A DNA stretch of 64,000 bases. It comes from DATBSL01 sp963729875. Its GTDB lineage: Bacteria; Acidobacteriota; Vicinamibacteria; Fen-336. The translations under genes and the position numbers were made by a program. Of this stretch, positions 45,457-52,779 are shown in pieces (position 1 is the first letter of the stretch; every line of letters begins with the position of its first letter). Location: contig CAVSPR010000009.1 in assembly GCA_963729875.1 (NCBI GenBank), forward strand, positions 682,001 through 746,000, given 5' to 3'. Under the pieces are notes generated by a model, which was not told where the DNA came from, did not search any database, and was given only the letters and a program-made list of their open reading frames with translations.

Positions 45457-45479
45457 CTTCCAGTACGTGCACTGAGCGC
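45457..45479 (+). repeat. Direct repeat copy 2
   Basis: Second copy of the cdsA-end sequence, 821 bases after the first, located 78 bases upstream of dxr and outside any gene I support. It would encode FQYVH plus stop, a ghost of the cdsA C-terminus. Confidence 0.85.
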
Positions 45480-45557
45480 TCCACCACAGCCGAAGACGCC
45501 CCTGCGCGACCGCCAGATGCCCGTGACCCCTGACGCGACGCGCGAAGCACGCTTCCC

Positions 45558-46733
45558 ATGAAAGGTCTCTCGATCCTCGGCTCGACCGGCTCCATCGGCA
45601 CGAACGTGCTGAGGGTGGTGGACGCCTTTCCCGGCCGCTTCGAGGTCGTGGGACTCGCGGCCGGCGGCAACGTCGAGGTCCTCGCGGAGCAGGTCGCGCG
45701 GCACCGTCCGAAGGTCGTCTCGGTGGCCGACGCGAACGCCCTCGAGCGGCTCTCCCGCCTCGTGGACCTCTCGGGGCTGCGCGCCGCGACCGGCCGCGAG
45801 GGCATGGTCGAGGTCGCGACCCGCCCCGAGGCGCAGGTGGTCGTGGCCTCCGCGGTCGGCGCGGTCGGCCTCGTGCCCACGTACCGCGCGCTCGAGGCGG
45901 GCAAGGACGTGGCCCTCGCCAACAAGGAGACGCTCGTGATGGCGGGGGAGCTGATGCTCGCCCGGGCCCGGGAGACGGGGGCGCGCCTGCTGCCCATCGA
46001 CTCCGAGCACTGCGCGCTGCACGAGTGCCTCGACGGGCGGCGGCCGCAGGACGTGCGGCGGCTGATCCTCACCGCCTCCGGCGGCCCCTTCCGCGACCGG
46101 CCGCGGGAGAGCTTCGACCGCATCACCCGGGAGGAGGCCCTCGCCCACCCGACGTGGCGGATGGGGCCGAAGATCACGATCGACTCGGCGACCCTCATGA
46201 ACAAGGGCCTCGAGGTGATCGAGGCGCGCTGGCTGTTCGGCGTGCCGGCGGCGAAGATCGACGTCCTCATCCACCCCCAGTCGATCGTCCACTCGATGGT
46301 CGAGCTCGTGGACGGGACGGTGCTCGCCCAGATCGGCGTCACCGACATGCGGATGCCGATCCAGTACGCCCTCAGTTACCCGGAGAAGTGGGAGGCGGCG
46401 ATCCCGGGGATGGACTTCACACGGGCCCTGTCGCTCGACTTCGCCCCGCCCGACCGCGCGAAGTTCCCCTGCCTCTCCCTCGCCTACCGGGCGCTCGGAG
46501 AGGGCGGAACGGCCCCCGCCCTCCTCAACGCCGCGAACGAGGAGGCGGTCGCCGCGTTCCTCGACGGCAGGGCGCCGTTCCCCGCCATCCCCGAGACCAT
46601 AGAGGAGGTCCTCGAGACGGAGCCGCACGCGGCCGCCGCCGCCCTCGAGGACGTGCTCGAGGCCGACCGCCGGGCGAGGGAGCGCGCCCGGCAGGCCCTC
46701 GCGCGGTGGTCGACCGCCCACGTCACACGCTAG
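45558..46733 (+). CDS. dxr: 1-deoxy-D-xylulose 5-phosphate reductoisomerase
   Basis: Second step of the MEP isoprenoid route. 391 residues. NADPH motif ILGSTGSIGTNVL, VASAVGAVGLVPTYRAL, ALANKETLVMAGE, metal site PIDSEHCAL, TASGGPFRDRP, WRMGPKITIDSATLMNKGLEVIEARWLF and HPQSIVHSMVEL. Everything needed for catalysis is present. ATG at 45558 without a clear ribosome site. Order uppS-cdsA-dxr-rseP is conserved widely; here it is interrupted only by the lipoprotein. Confidence 0.97.
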   Translation: MKGLSILGSTGSIGTNVLRVVDAFPGRFEVVGLAAGGNVEVLAEQVARHRPKVVSVADANALERLSRLVDLSGLRAATGREGMVEVATRPEAQVVVASAVGAVGLVPTYRALEAGKDVALANKETLVMAGELMLARARETGARLLPIDSEHCALHECLDGRRPQDVRRLILTASGGPFRDRPRESFDRITREEALAHPTWRMGPKITIDSATLMNKGLEVIEARWLFGVPAAKIDVLIHPQSIVHSMVELVDGTVLAQIGVTDMRMPIQYALSYPEKWEAAIPGMDFTRALSLDFAPPDRAKFPCLSLAYRALGEGGTAPALLNAANEEAVAAFLDGRAPFPAIPETIEEVLETEPHAAAAALEDVLEADRRARERARQALARWSTAHVTR

Positions 46734-46761
46734 CGCCCCGCCCCCCCTCGGAACGGATCAC

Positions 46762-48084
46762 ATGAGCTTTCTGACAACCACCCTCGCCTTCGTCTTCGTC
46801 CTCGGGATCATCATCTTCGTGCACGAGTTCGGGCACCTGATCACGGCCAAGGCCTTCGGCATGCGGGTGTTCATCTTCTCGTTCGGCTTCGGAAAGCGCC
46901 TCGTCGGCTTCAAGTGGGGCGAGACCGACTGCCGGGTGTCGGCGGTCCCGCTCGGCGGCTACGTGAAGCTCGAAGGGGAGGGGGACGACCTCGTCAGCGA
47001 GGACACGAGGGCCCTCGGCGACGGGAAGGACTTCCTCTCGCGGCCGAGGTGGCAGCGCTTCCTCGTCTACCTCGCCGGGCCCGCCATGAATGCGCTTCTC
47101 ACGGTCGCGGTCCTCTCCGGCTTCTACATGGTGGGCTTCGCCGTCGAGGGCAGCCGCTACGACCGGACGATCGTCGGCGCGGTGGACGCGGGCTCGCCCG
47201 CCGCGCGGTCCGGCATCGTGCCCGGGGACGAGATCGTCTCGATCGACGGCACGCCGGTTCCCACGTGGGAGGAGGCGCAGTACCACATCGTGCTGCGGCC
47301 GGAGGCGGCGCTCTCCCTCCGGGTGCGGCGCGGGGGCGAGGAGCTCACGGTCCCCCTGCGCTCCGAGGCGACCTCCGTCGAGAAGGTGGGGTCGATCGGC
47401 GTCTACCCCCTCGTGCGCGTCGGCCAGGTGCTGCCCGGCCAGCCGGCCGAGGCCGCCGGGATCCGCACCGACGACGCCATCCTCGCGATCGACGGCACGC
47501 CGGTGCGCTCGTTCTCGGAGATCCCGCCGATCGTGGGGGCCTCGGGCGGCCGCGCCCTGACGTTCCGGGTCTGGCGGGAGGGCCAGGTCCTCGACCTCGC
47601 CATCGCCCCCCGGGACTCCGGGGCGGGGCCGAAGATCGGCATCGCGCCCCGGACCGTGCTCAAGCAGTTCGGCCCGGTGCGGGCGGTGGGGGAGGCGCTG
47701 CGCTGGGCCTGGGACATGACGCGGCAGACGTTCGACGTGGTCGGCCGGCTCGTCACCGCGCGCATCTCGCCGAAGACGATGATGGGGCCGCTCGGCATCG
47801 CCCAGGCCTCGGGCGACGCCGCGCGCGGCGGAGCCGGGTCGCTCCTCTACCTGGTGGCGGTGATCAGCCTCCAGGTCGGCATCCTGAACCTCTTCCCGCT
47901 CGCCCCGCTCGACGGGGGGCACCTCGCGATTCTCGCCGTCGAGGGCGCGGCGCGCCGCGACCTGAGCCCGGCCGTCAAGGGCTGGATCATGAACGCGGGG
48001 GCAGCCGTCATCTTCCTGCTGATCGGCCTCGTGCTCTACTCCGACATCAGCAAGATGGCCTTCGTGCAGCGGCTGCTGCAGTAG
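46762..48084 (+). CDS. rseP: RseP-type site-2 membrane protease
   Basis: Intramembrane zinc metalloprotease that cleaves anti-sigma factors and remnant signal peptides. 440 residues. Zinc site FVHEFGHLITAKAFGM in the first membrane segment, two PDZ domains (about 125-200 with SPAARSGIVPGDEIVSIDG, and 205-285 with PAEAAGIRTDDAILAIDG), second catalytic region NLFPLAPLDGGHL and a C-terminal membrane segment FLLIGLVLYSDI. ATG start, 28 bases after dxr. Confidence 0.96.
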   Translation: MSFLTTTLAFVFVLGIIIFVHEFGHLITAKAFGMRVFIFSFGFGKRLVGFKWGETDCRVSAVPLGGYVKLEGEGDDLVSEDTRALGDGKDFLSRPRWQRFLVYLAGPAMNALLTVAVLSGFYMVGFAVEGSRYDRTIVGAVDAGSPAARSGIVPGDEIVSIDGTPVPTWEEAQYHIVLRPEAALSLRVRRGGEELTVPLRSEATSVEKVGSIGVYPLVRVGQVLPGQPAEAAGIRTDDAILAIDGTPVRSFSEIPPIVGASGGRALTFRVWREGQVLDLAIAPRDSGAGPKIGIAPRTVLKQFGPVRAVGEALRWAWDMTRQTFDVVGRLVTARISPKTMMGPLGIAQASGDAARGGAGSLLYLVAVISLQVGILNLFPLAPLDGGHLAILAVEGAARRDLSPAVKGWIMNAGAAVIFLLIGLVLYSDISKMAFVQRLLQ

Positions 48085-48085
48085 C

Positions 48086-48445
48086 CTACCGGCCCCAGGT
48101 GGGCCGGAACGCCGGGTCGATGGAGAAGGCCTTCGCGAACAGCTCCTTGGCCCGCTCCTTGTCCGCGTTCATCCGCCGAGAGGGCTCGCCCATCTTGTAG
48201 AACGTGTAGCCCAGGTAGTACGCGGCGGCCGCGCTCTGCGGGTCGGCGGCCAGGGCCTTCTCGAACTCCCCCCGCGCGGCGGCGAAGCGCCGCTTCTTGA
48301 ACGCCGCGATCCCGGCGTCGAGGGCGGCGGTGGCACCCGTGGGCGCCGCAGGGACGCCGGCGGCCTGGACGGCCGGGGCCGACGGCTCGGCGGGGGAAGC
48401 CTGGGGAGCGAGCGCGGCCGACAGAAGGACGGTGGCGAGCAGCAT
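48086..48445 (-). CDS. Small exported TPR protein
   Basis: 119 residues. N-terminal signal-like segment LLATVLLSAALAPQASPA, an Ala/Pro linker, and about two TPR units: ALDAGIAAFKKRRFAAARGEFEKALAADP, AAAYYLGYTFYKMGE, RAKELFAKAFSIDP. Probably a periplasmic protein-protein interaction scaffold. Convergent with rseP, stops one base apart. Confidence 0.75.
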   Translation of the reverse strand: MLLATVLLSAALAPQASPAEPSAPAVQAAGVPAAPTGATAALDAGIAAFKKRRFAAARGEFEKALAADPQSAAAAYYLGYTFYKMGEPSRRMNADKERAKELFAKAFSIDPAFRPTWGR

Positions 48446-48501
48446 GTCCGACTCCTTTCCCGGGGTAGGTCCAGTCTACGCCCGCGGGGCAGTGAGCGGG
48501 A

Positions 48502-49068
48502 TCACGGTCCCGGGAGCCGGGGCGGGGAGACGGTCGTGGGCCGGCCGAGACGGACGGCGGTCGTCGACCGCTGCCCGCTCGGGTACACCGTGAGGCCCAG
48601 CACGATCGAGACCGCCTCGGTATTGTCGCTGCCGATGCCGGTCGACGGGTCGCGGGGCACGTTGTAGAGAACGAGGTAGTAGGTCCCCGGGTCCAGCGAC
48701 TCCGTGACGAGGGACCGTGGCTTCGGCGTCTTCGTCTCCGAGGAGACGAAGAAGGGACAGGTCCGACCGGTCAGCTGCTCGTAGTTGCAGCTCGTCCGGG
48801 AGAGGTACACGTACATCCACGTGTCGGCGAAGGTCCAGTCCACCGTGACGTCGAGGACCCCCTTCTGCGACAGGACGAGCTCGATCGAGATCCAGACGTC
48901 GGGCTCGTAGCCGGTGAACGAGGTCTGGGCGATGACGCCGCGGACGGGTTGCGGGGTGACGACCACGACCGGAGGCCGCGGGGAGTCGTCGCCGCCGCAG
49001 CCGGCGAGGGCGCCGAGCAGTGCCACGCCGAGGCCGACGCGCACGGCGCTCGCGACACCTCTTCCCAT
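48502..49068 (-). CDS. Predicted lipoprotein of unknown function
   Basis: 188 residues from the ATG at 49068. Lipobox LLGALAGCGG, then a single domain that looks like a beta-sandwich pre-peptidase C-terminal (PPC)-like fold: VWISIELVLSQKGVLDVTVDW, MYVYLSRTSC, SLVTESLDPGTYYLVLYNVP, AVSIVLGLTVYP. No catalytic motif is seen. AAGGGGG lies before the start, and the promoter TTGCGC-17-TAGAAT lies on the minus strand just upstream, divergent from the next gene. Confidence 0.75.
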   Translation of the reverse strand: MGRGVASAVRVGLGVALLGALAGCGGDDSPRPPVVVVTPQPVRGVIAQTSFTGYEPDVWISIELVLSQKGVLDVTVDWTFADTWMYVYLSRTSCNYEQLTGRTCPFFVSSETKTPKPRSLVTESLDPGTYYLVLYNVPRDPSTGIGSDNTEAVSIVLGLTVYPSGQRSTTAVRLGRPTTVSPPRLPGP

Positions 49069-49088
49069 CGACTGCCCCCTTCCGCTCG

Positions 49089-49117
49089 ATTCTAGGGGCC
49101 GGCCGGCGCCGGCGCAA
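49089..49117 (-). promoter_or_regulatory. Promoter for the minus-strand lipoprotein
   Basis: On the minus strand, TTGCGC (49112-49117), a 17-base spacer and TAGAAT (49089-49094). A second TAGAAT on the plus strand at 49126-49131 may serve the divergent gene at 49162. Confidence 0.55.
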
Positions 49118-49161
49118 TCGCGATGTAGAATGGCGCCGTCGTCGGGATGGAGTGACCCGCC

Positions 49162-50754
49162 GTGATGATGTGCCGCGCCCTCCAGCGCCGTCGCACCCGG
49201 GCCGCCGCGGCGGCTGTGTCCATCCTGGGCCTGTCGCTCCTCGCCGCGGGGCCCTCCGCCGCCGTCCCCCGCTCCCAGGCGGCCGGCGCCCCCGCTCAGG
49301 CCGCCCCCGCCGGCGGCACGCTCTCGATCGAGCACCAGGCCCCCGCCTGCGTTCCCGCGGGAAAGTACTGCCGCGTCGCCGCCTGCTTCCGGCCGCAGGA
49401 CGCGCTCGCCCGGGCCCGGGTCTACTTCCGGGCCGGAGGCACCGCCGACTGGTTCTACGTCGAGATGTCGGGGGCGGCGCCCTGCCTCCAGGCCGTGCTG
49501 CCCCGGCCCAAGAAGAGCCTCCAGCGCCTCGAGTACTACGTCGCGGCGACCGACCGCTCGTTCGCGGAGACGCGCACGCCGGAGAAGGTCGTCCAGGTCA
49601 CGGACGACGGCAAGTGCTCGGCCGGCCCCCTCGCTCCCGTGGTCGACACGGCCAACGTGATCATCGGCTCGGCCTCGGGGGCGGCCCCGGTGGGCTTCGT
49701 CACCGGCGGTGGCTTGTCTCCGCTCCTCATCGCCGGGGGTGCGGCGGTCGTCGGGGGCGGGGCGGCGGTGATCATCGCGGGAGGGGGAGGCGGGGGTACG
49801 TCTTCGCCGACGACCACGCTGCCGCCGCCGGTCACCCCGACGACCACGCTGCCGCCCACGACCACCACCACCACCACGACCACCCTCTCGCCGACGCCGC
49901 CACCTCCAACCACCACGACGACGACGCTACCGCCGCCGACGACCACGACCACGACCACCACGACGACGCTGCCGCCGACGACGACGACCACGACGACGAC
50001 CACGACGACGACCACGACCACGACCACGACCACCACGACCACCCTGCCACCCTGCGAGACGCCGAACCAGGTGCCCACCGTCAACATCACCTCGCCGTCC
50101 ACCGGACCCGTGGGCGGGTTGTCGGTCACCATCGAGGCCAGCGCCTCGGACCCCGCGCCGGGCGCCGGCGTCAAGGAGGTGCGGTTCTACTGGCGGTACT
50201 GCCCTGGGGGCGTGTGCGGCACGCAGACCCTCCTCGGCGCCGACACCACCTCTCCGTACAGCGCCACCTGGGTGTTCCCTTCGTGCGGGGCGGCGCCCGA
50301 GGACCGCTTCCGGATCCTCGCCCGCGCCGAGGACAACTGCGGAAACGTGAGCGCGGACGCCGGCGCGGACGTGCGCCTCACCGGCCGCGGCTGCTTCCGC
50401 GCCGACACCCTCCGCAGCGCCACCGGGGCGTGGGTCAGCGAGCTCGCTCCGCCGGGCGTGCGCGGCCAGGTCGTCGTGGACGGCACGCAGGCGGTCTTCC
50501 CGAGTGGCGGGCTGGAGACGTTCTCCCTTCCGCTCGGCCCCGGGGTGCACCGTTTCGAAGCGACGCTGGTGGACGCAACCGGACGGCCGGGCACCTGGCG
50601 CTTCGACCTCTCGACGCTCGGCCTCTCACCGGGCTCGCTCCGCGTCGTGGCGGGCGAGGCGCTGCAGGCGACCCCGGCGACCGTGGTCTTCCGCCTGCGC
50701 GGGAAGCCCGGCGAGCGGGTGGTCTTCACCTTCGAGGTGGGGGGGGAGCGGTAG
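49162..50754 (+). CDS. Exported protein with threonine-rich linker and Ig-like domain
   Basis: 530 residues. Signal peptide AAAAAVSILGLSLLAAGPSAA, an N-terminal beta domain (about 45-155; GKYCRVAACFRPQDALARAR, YYVAATDRSF), a hydrophobic Gly/Ala segment (LLIAGGAAVVGGGAAVIIAG) that may cross a membrane, a Thr/Pro linker of about 80 residues, then an Ig-like domain (VPTVNITSPSTGPVGGLSVTI, EVRFYWRYCPGGVC) and a C-terminal beta domain (GVHRFEATLVDATGRPGTW). No function is recognised; the layout suggests a surface-exposed protein spanning the envelope. Start GTG at 49162 or one of the two ATG codons directly after it. Confidence 0.8.
   Translation: MMMCRALQRRRTRAAAAAVSILGLSLLAAGPSAAVPRSQAAGAPAQAAPAGGTLSIEHQAPACVPAGKYCRVAACFRPQDALARARVYFRAGGTADWFYVEMSGAAPCLQAVLPRPKKSLQRLEYYVAATDRSFAETRTPEKVVQVTDDGKCSAGPLAPVVDTANVIIGSASGAAPVGFVTGGGLSPLLIAGGAAVVGGGAAVIIAGGGGGGTSSPTTTLPPPVTPTTTLPPTTTTTTTTTLSPTPPPPTTTTTTLPPPTTTTTTTTTTLPPTTTTTTTTTTTTTTTTTTTTTTLPPCETPNQVPTVNITSPSTGPVGGLSVTIEASASDPAPGAGVKEVRFYWRYCPGGVCGTQTLLGADTTSPYSATWVFPSCGAAPEDRFRILARAEDNCGNVSADAGADVRLTGRGCFRADTLRSATGAWVSELAPPGVRGQVVVDGTQAVFPSGGLETFSLPLGPGVHRFEATLVDATGRPGTWRFDLSTLGLSPGSLRVVAGEALQATPATVVFRLRGKPGERVVFTFEVGGER
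49803..50045 (+). repeat. Threonine-codon simple repeat
   Basis: About 240 bases made mainly of ACC and ACG codons with a few CTGCCG (Leu-Pro) breaks, encoding almost pure Thr/Pro. Such tracts are prone to slippage and assembly error, and length differences between strains are likely. Confidence 0.9.
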
Positions 50755-50771
50755 CACTGCCCTCAAAGGCC

Positions 50772-52229
50772 GTGACGTCGCCGGAGAGTGGGAGCCCGCT
50801 CGCTCTGCGCCTCCTGCCGTTCGCCCTCGCCGTGGCACCCCTCGTGGTCCTGCCCGGCCAGCCGGACTTCGCCCGCCTGCCGCAGCAGGCCTTCGTCCAG
50901 CTGCTCGCGCTCGTTCTCGGCCTGCTGTGGGTGGGCGCGAGAGGGGGCCTGGCCGTCCCTGGCTCTGGCCGAGTCCTCGACCTTCCGATCGGCGCGTTCC
51001 TGGCCTGGTCCGCGATCAGCCTCCTCGGGGCGCCGGAGCCGGCCCCCGGCCTCCGCATCCTGGGCCACTGGATGGCCTGCGGGGTGGTCTACGTGCTCGT
51101 GTCGCGCGCCGCCGGGGCCCGTGATCTGCCGCGCCTGGCCGGCGGCCTCCTTCTCGGGGGCGCAGGGGCGGCTGCCGTGGGCCTGGGGCAGGCGCTCGTG
51201 GGTCTCGACTGGGTTCCGCAGGCCGCCGCACCCGCGGCGACGCTCGCCAACCGCAACGTCGCCGCCGCATACCTCGCCGCGGTCTCACCGCTCGCACTCG
51301 TGGCGTGGTCGACCCGGGGTGCGCGGGCGGCCGCGGCCCTCGGGGCCGCCACGATGCTGGCCTTCCTGCCCTTTACGCGCTCGCGCGGGGCCCTCGCGGC
51401 GGTGGCCGTGCAGCTGGCCCTGCTGGCCCTCGCCCGGCGGCGTCTCCGGGCGCCGGCGCGGAAATGGGCCCTCGTGGCGCCGGCGGTCCTGGTCGCGGCC
51501 GCCGTCGCGCTCGTGTCGGGCGCCGCGTGGCTGTCCCTCGCCGACCCCCAGAAGGCGCGATCCACGTCGATCCGCGGGAGCCTCGCCCTGGGCGCGGCCG
51601 CCATGACCGTCGAGCACCCGCTTCTCGGCGTCGGCCTCGGCGGCTTCGCGGCGCACTACCCCTCTCACGGGCCCGCCCTCGTGTCGGCGCGGGGCGTTCC
51701 CTTGAAGGTCGAGAGCCCGCACGACGAGGCGCTGCAGGTCCTGGCCGAGACGGGCTGGCCCGGCCTCGCCGCCGCGCTCTGGCTCGCCCTCGCCGCCGCG
51801 GCCGTCCTGCGGCGCCTCCGCACCTCGCCCGAGCCCGCCGTCCGGCGGGCGGCGCTGGCCCTCGGCCTGAGTCTCGCCGGCTTCGCCGTGGACGCGGCGT
51901 TCGGCTTCCCCCTGCGGTATCCCGTGCCGCCGCTCGTCCTGGCCGTCCTGCTCGGCCTCCTCGCGGCGCTCGACGCCTCCGCCTCGTCGTCGACGGTCGT
52001 GGCGGATACCCGCCGCGTTCGCGGGTGCCCCGTGCGCGCGCCTCGACTCGTACGCCTCGGAGCCACCGCCGGCTTGACGGCCTTGCCGGCGCTCGCCCTC
52101 TTCTCGTCCATCAGCCGCCTGCAGCAGGACCGGGCCGCGTTCGAGATGGCCTTCCTGCCCGTCGCCTACGCCCAGCCGCGCGGTCGTCGCGCCCTGCGTC
52201 ACGGGCGTGACCCTCGACCGGACGGCTGA
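50772..52229 (+). CDS. O-antigen ligase-like polytopic membrane protein
   Basis: About 485 residues with ten to twelve membrane segments. The Wzy/WaaL-type core is recognisable in GLGQALVGLDWVP, ATLANRNVAAAYLAAVSPLAL, TRSRGALAAVAVQLALLAL and the periplasmic loop HPLLGVGLGGFAAHYPSHGP with VESPHDEALQVLAETGWPGL, where the conserved His lies. The family ligates or polymerises lipid-linked polysaccharide. GTG start 17 bases behind the Thr-rich protein gene. The C-terminus (GRRALRHGRDPRPDG) is unusual and overlaps the next gene by 23 bases; an indel there cannot be excluded. Confidence 0.82.
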   Translation: MTSPESGSPLALRLLPFALAVAPLVVLPGQPDFARLPQQAFVQLLALVLGLLWVGARGGLAVPGSGRVLDLPIGAFLAWSAISLLGAPEPAPGLRILGHWMACGVVYVLVSRAAGARDLPRLAGGLLLGGAGAAAVGLGQALVGLDWVPQAAAPAATLANRNVAAAYLAAVSPLALVAWSTRGARAAAALGAATMLAFLPFTRSRGALAAVAVQLALLALARRRLRAPARKWALVAPAVLVAAAVALVSGAAWLSLADPQKARSTSIRGSLALGAAAMTVEHPLLGVGLGGFAAHYPSHGPALVSARGVPLKVESPHDEALQVLAETGWPGLAAALWLALAAAAVLRRLRTSPEPAVRRAALALGLSLAGFAVDAAFGFPLRYPVPPLVLAVLLGLLAALDASASSSTVVADTRRVRGCPVRAPRLVRLGATAGLTALPALALFSSISRLQQDRAAFEMAFLPVAYAQPRGRRALRHGRDPRPDG

Positions 52230-52779
52230 CGGCCAGCTCGACCTGTCCGCCCGTGCCGTCCCCCTCGCGGACGTCCTGGAGTGTCTCGTCGAGCGCGTGG
52301 GCCTTCGCGTGGAGTACGAAGGCCCCCCACCCCGGCAGCCGGTCAGCGTGACGCTGCGCGGCGAGTCTCTGGCGGGCACCCTGGAGTCGCTGCTGGAGGG
52401 CCTCGGGGTCAACTACCTGTTGACCCGCGACTCCTCCGGGGCCGACCGGCTGATCGTCTTCGGGGCCTCGAAGGAGACGGAGCCGTCCCGCGGGGGGGCG
52501 CCCCGGCCGTCGCCGGCCACGGGGCAGCCGGAGGCGGTCGCGCCGCCGGAGAGCGGCCCCGAAGACGAGTCCCGGCCGTTCGGTCCGCCACCCGGGTCTC
52601 CCGGGATGGTCTCGCCCTTCCCGATGCCGCCCGGTTCCGATCCGTCTGCCATCGAGGCGCCGGCCGAAGAGCCCTCCTACGTCCCGGAGCCGCAGGAGCT
52701 GACGCCCCTGACCCTTCAGCTCGGCCGGGGTGTGGGCAAGACGGTCGCCTCGATGGCGGGGAACTCGCCGGTGCGATAG
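52207..52779 (+). CDS. Protein with secretin/TonB short N-terminal (STN)-like domain
   Basis: 190 residues. About residues 10-75 (LSARAVPLADVLECLVERVG, VSVTLRGESLAGTLESLLEGLGVNYLL) resemble the STN domain found at the N-terminus of secretins and TonB receptors; the rest is a Pro-rich low-complexity tail (RPFGPPPGSPGMVSPFPMPP). No signal peptide is present from this GTG, although the frame is open further upstream, so the true start is uncertain. Its 3' end overlaps the convergent CapD-like gene by 64 bases. Confidence 0.6.
   Translation: MTLDRTADGQLDLSARAVPLADVLECLVERVGLRVEYEGPPPRQPVSVTLRGESLAGTLESLLEGLGVNYLLTRDSSGADRLIVFGASKETEPSRGGAPRPSPATGQPEAVAPPESGPEDESRPFGPPPGSPGMVSPFPMPPGSDPSAIEAPAEEPSYVPEPQELTPLTLQLGRGVGKTVASMAGNSPVR

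Noticed and set aside
45101..45475. A 124-codon frame ending in FFQYVH
   Set aside because: Most of it is an out-of-frame reading of the lipoprotein gene; only the last codons matter, as part of the direct repeat.
49803..50045. Possible CRISPR or tandem-repeat array
   Set aside because: The unit is the codon itself; there are no spacers or longer conserved repeats.
49536..50174. A minus-strand frame of almost pure valine
   Set aside because: It is the antisense of the threonine-codon repeat.
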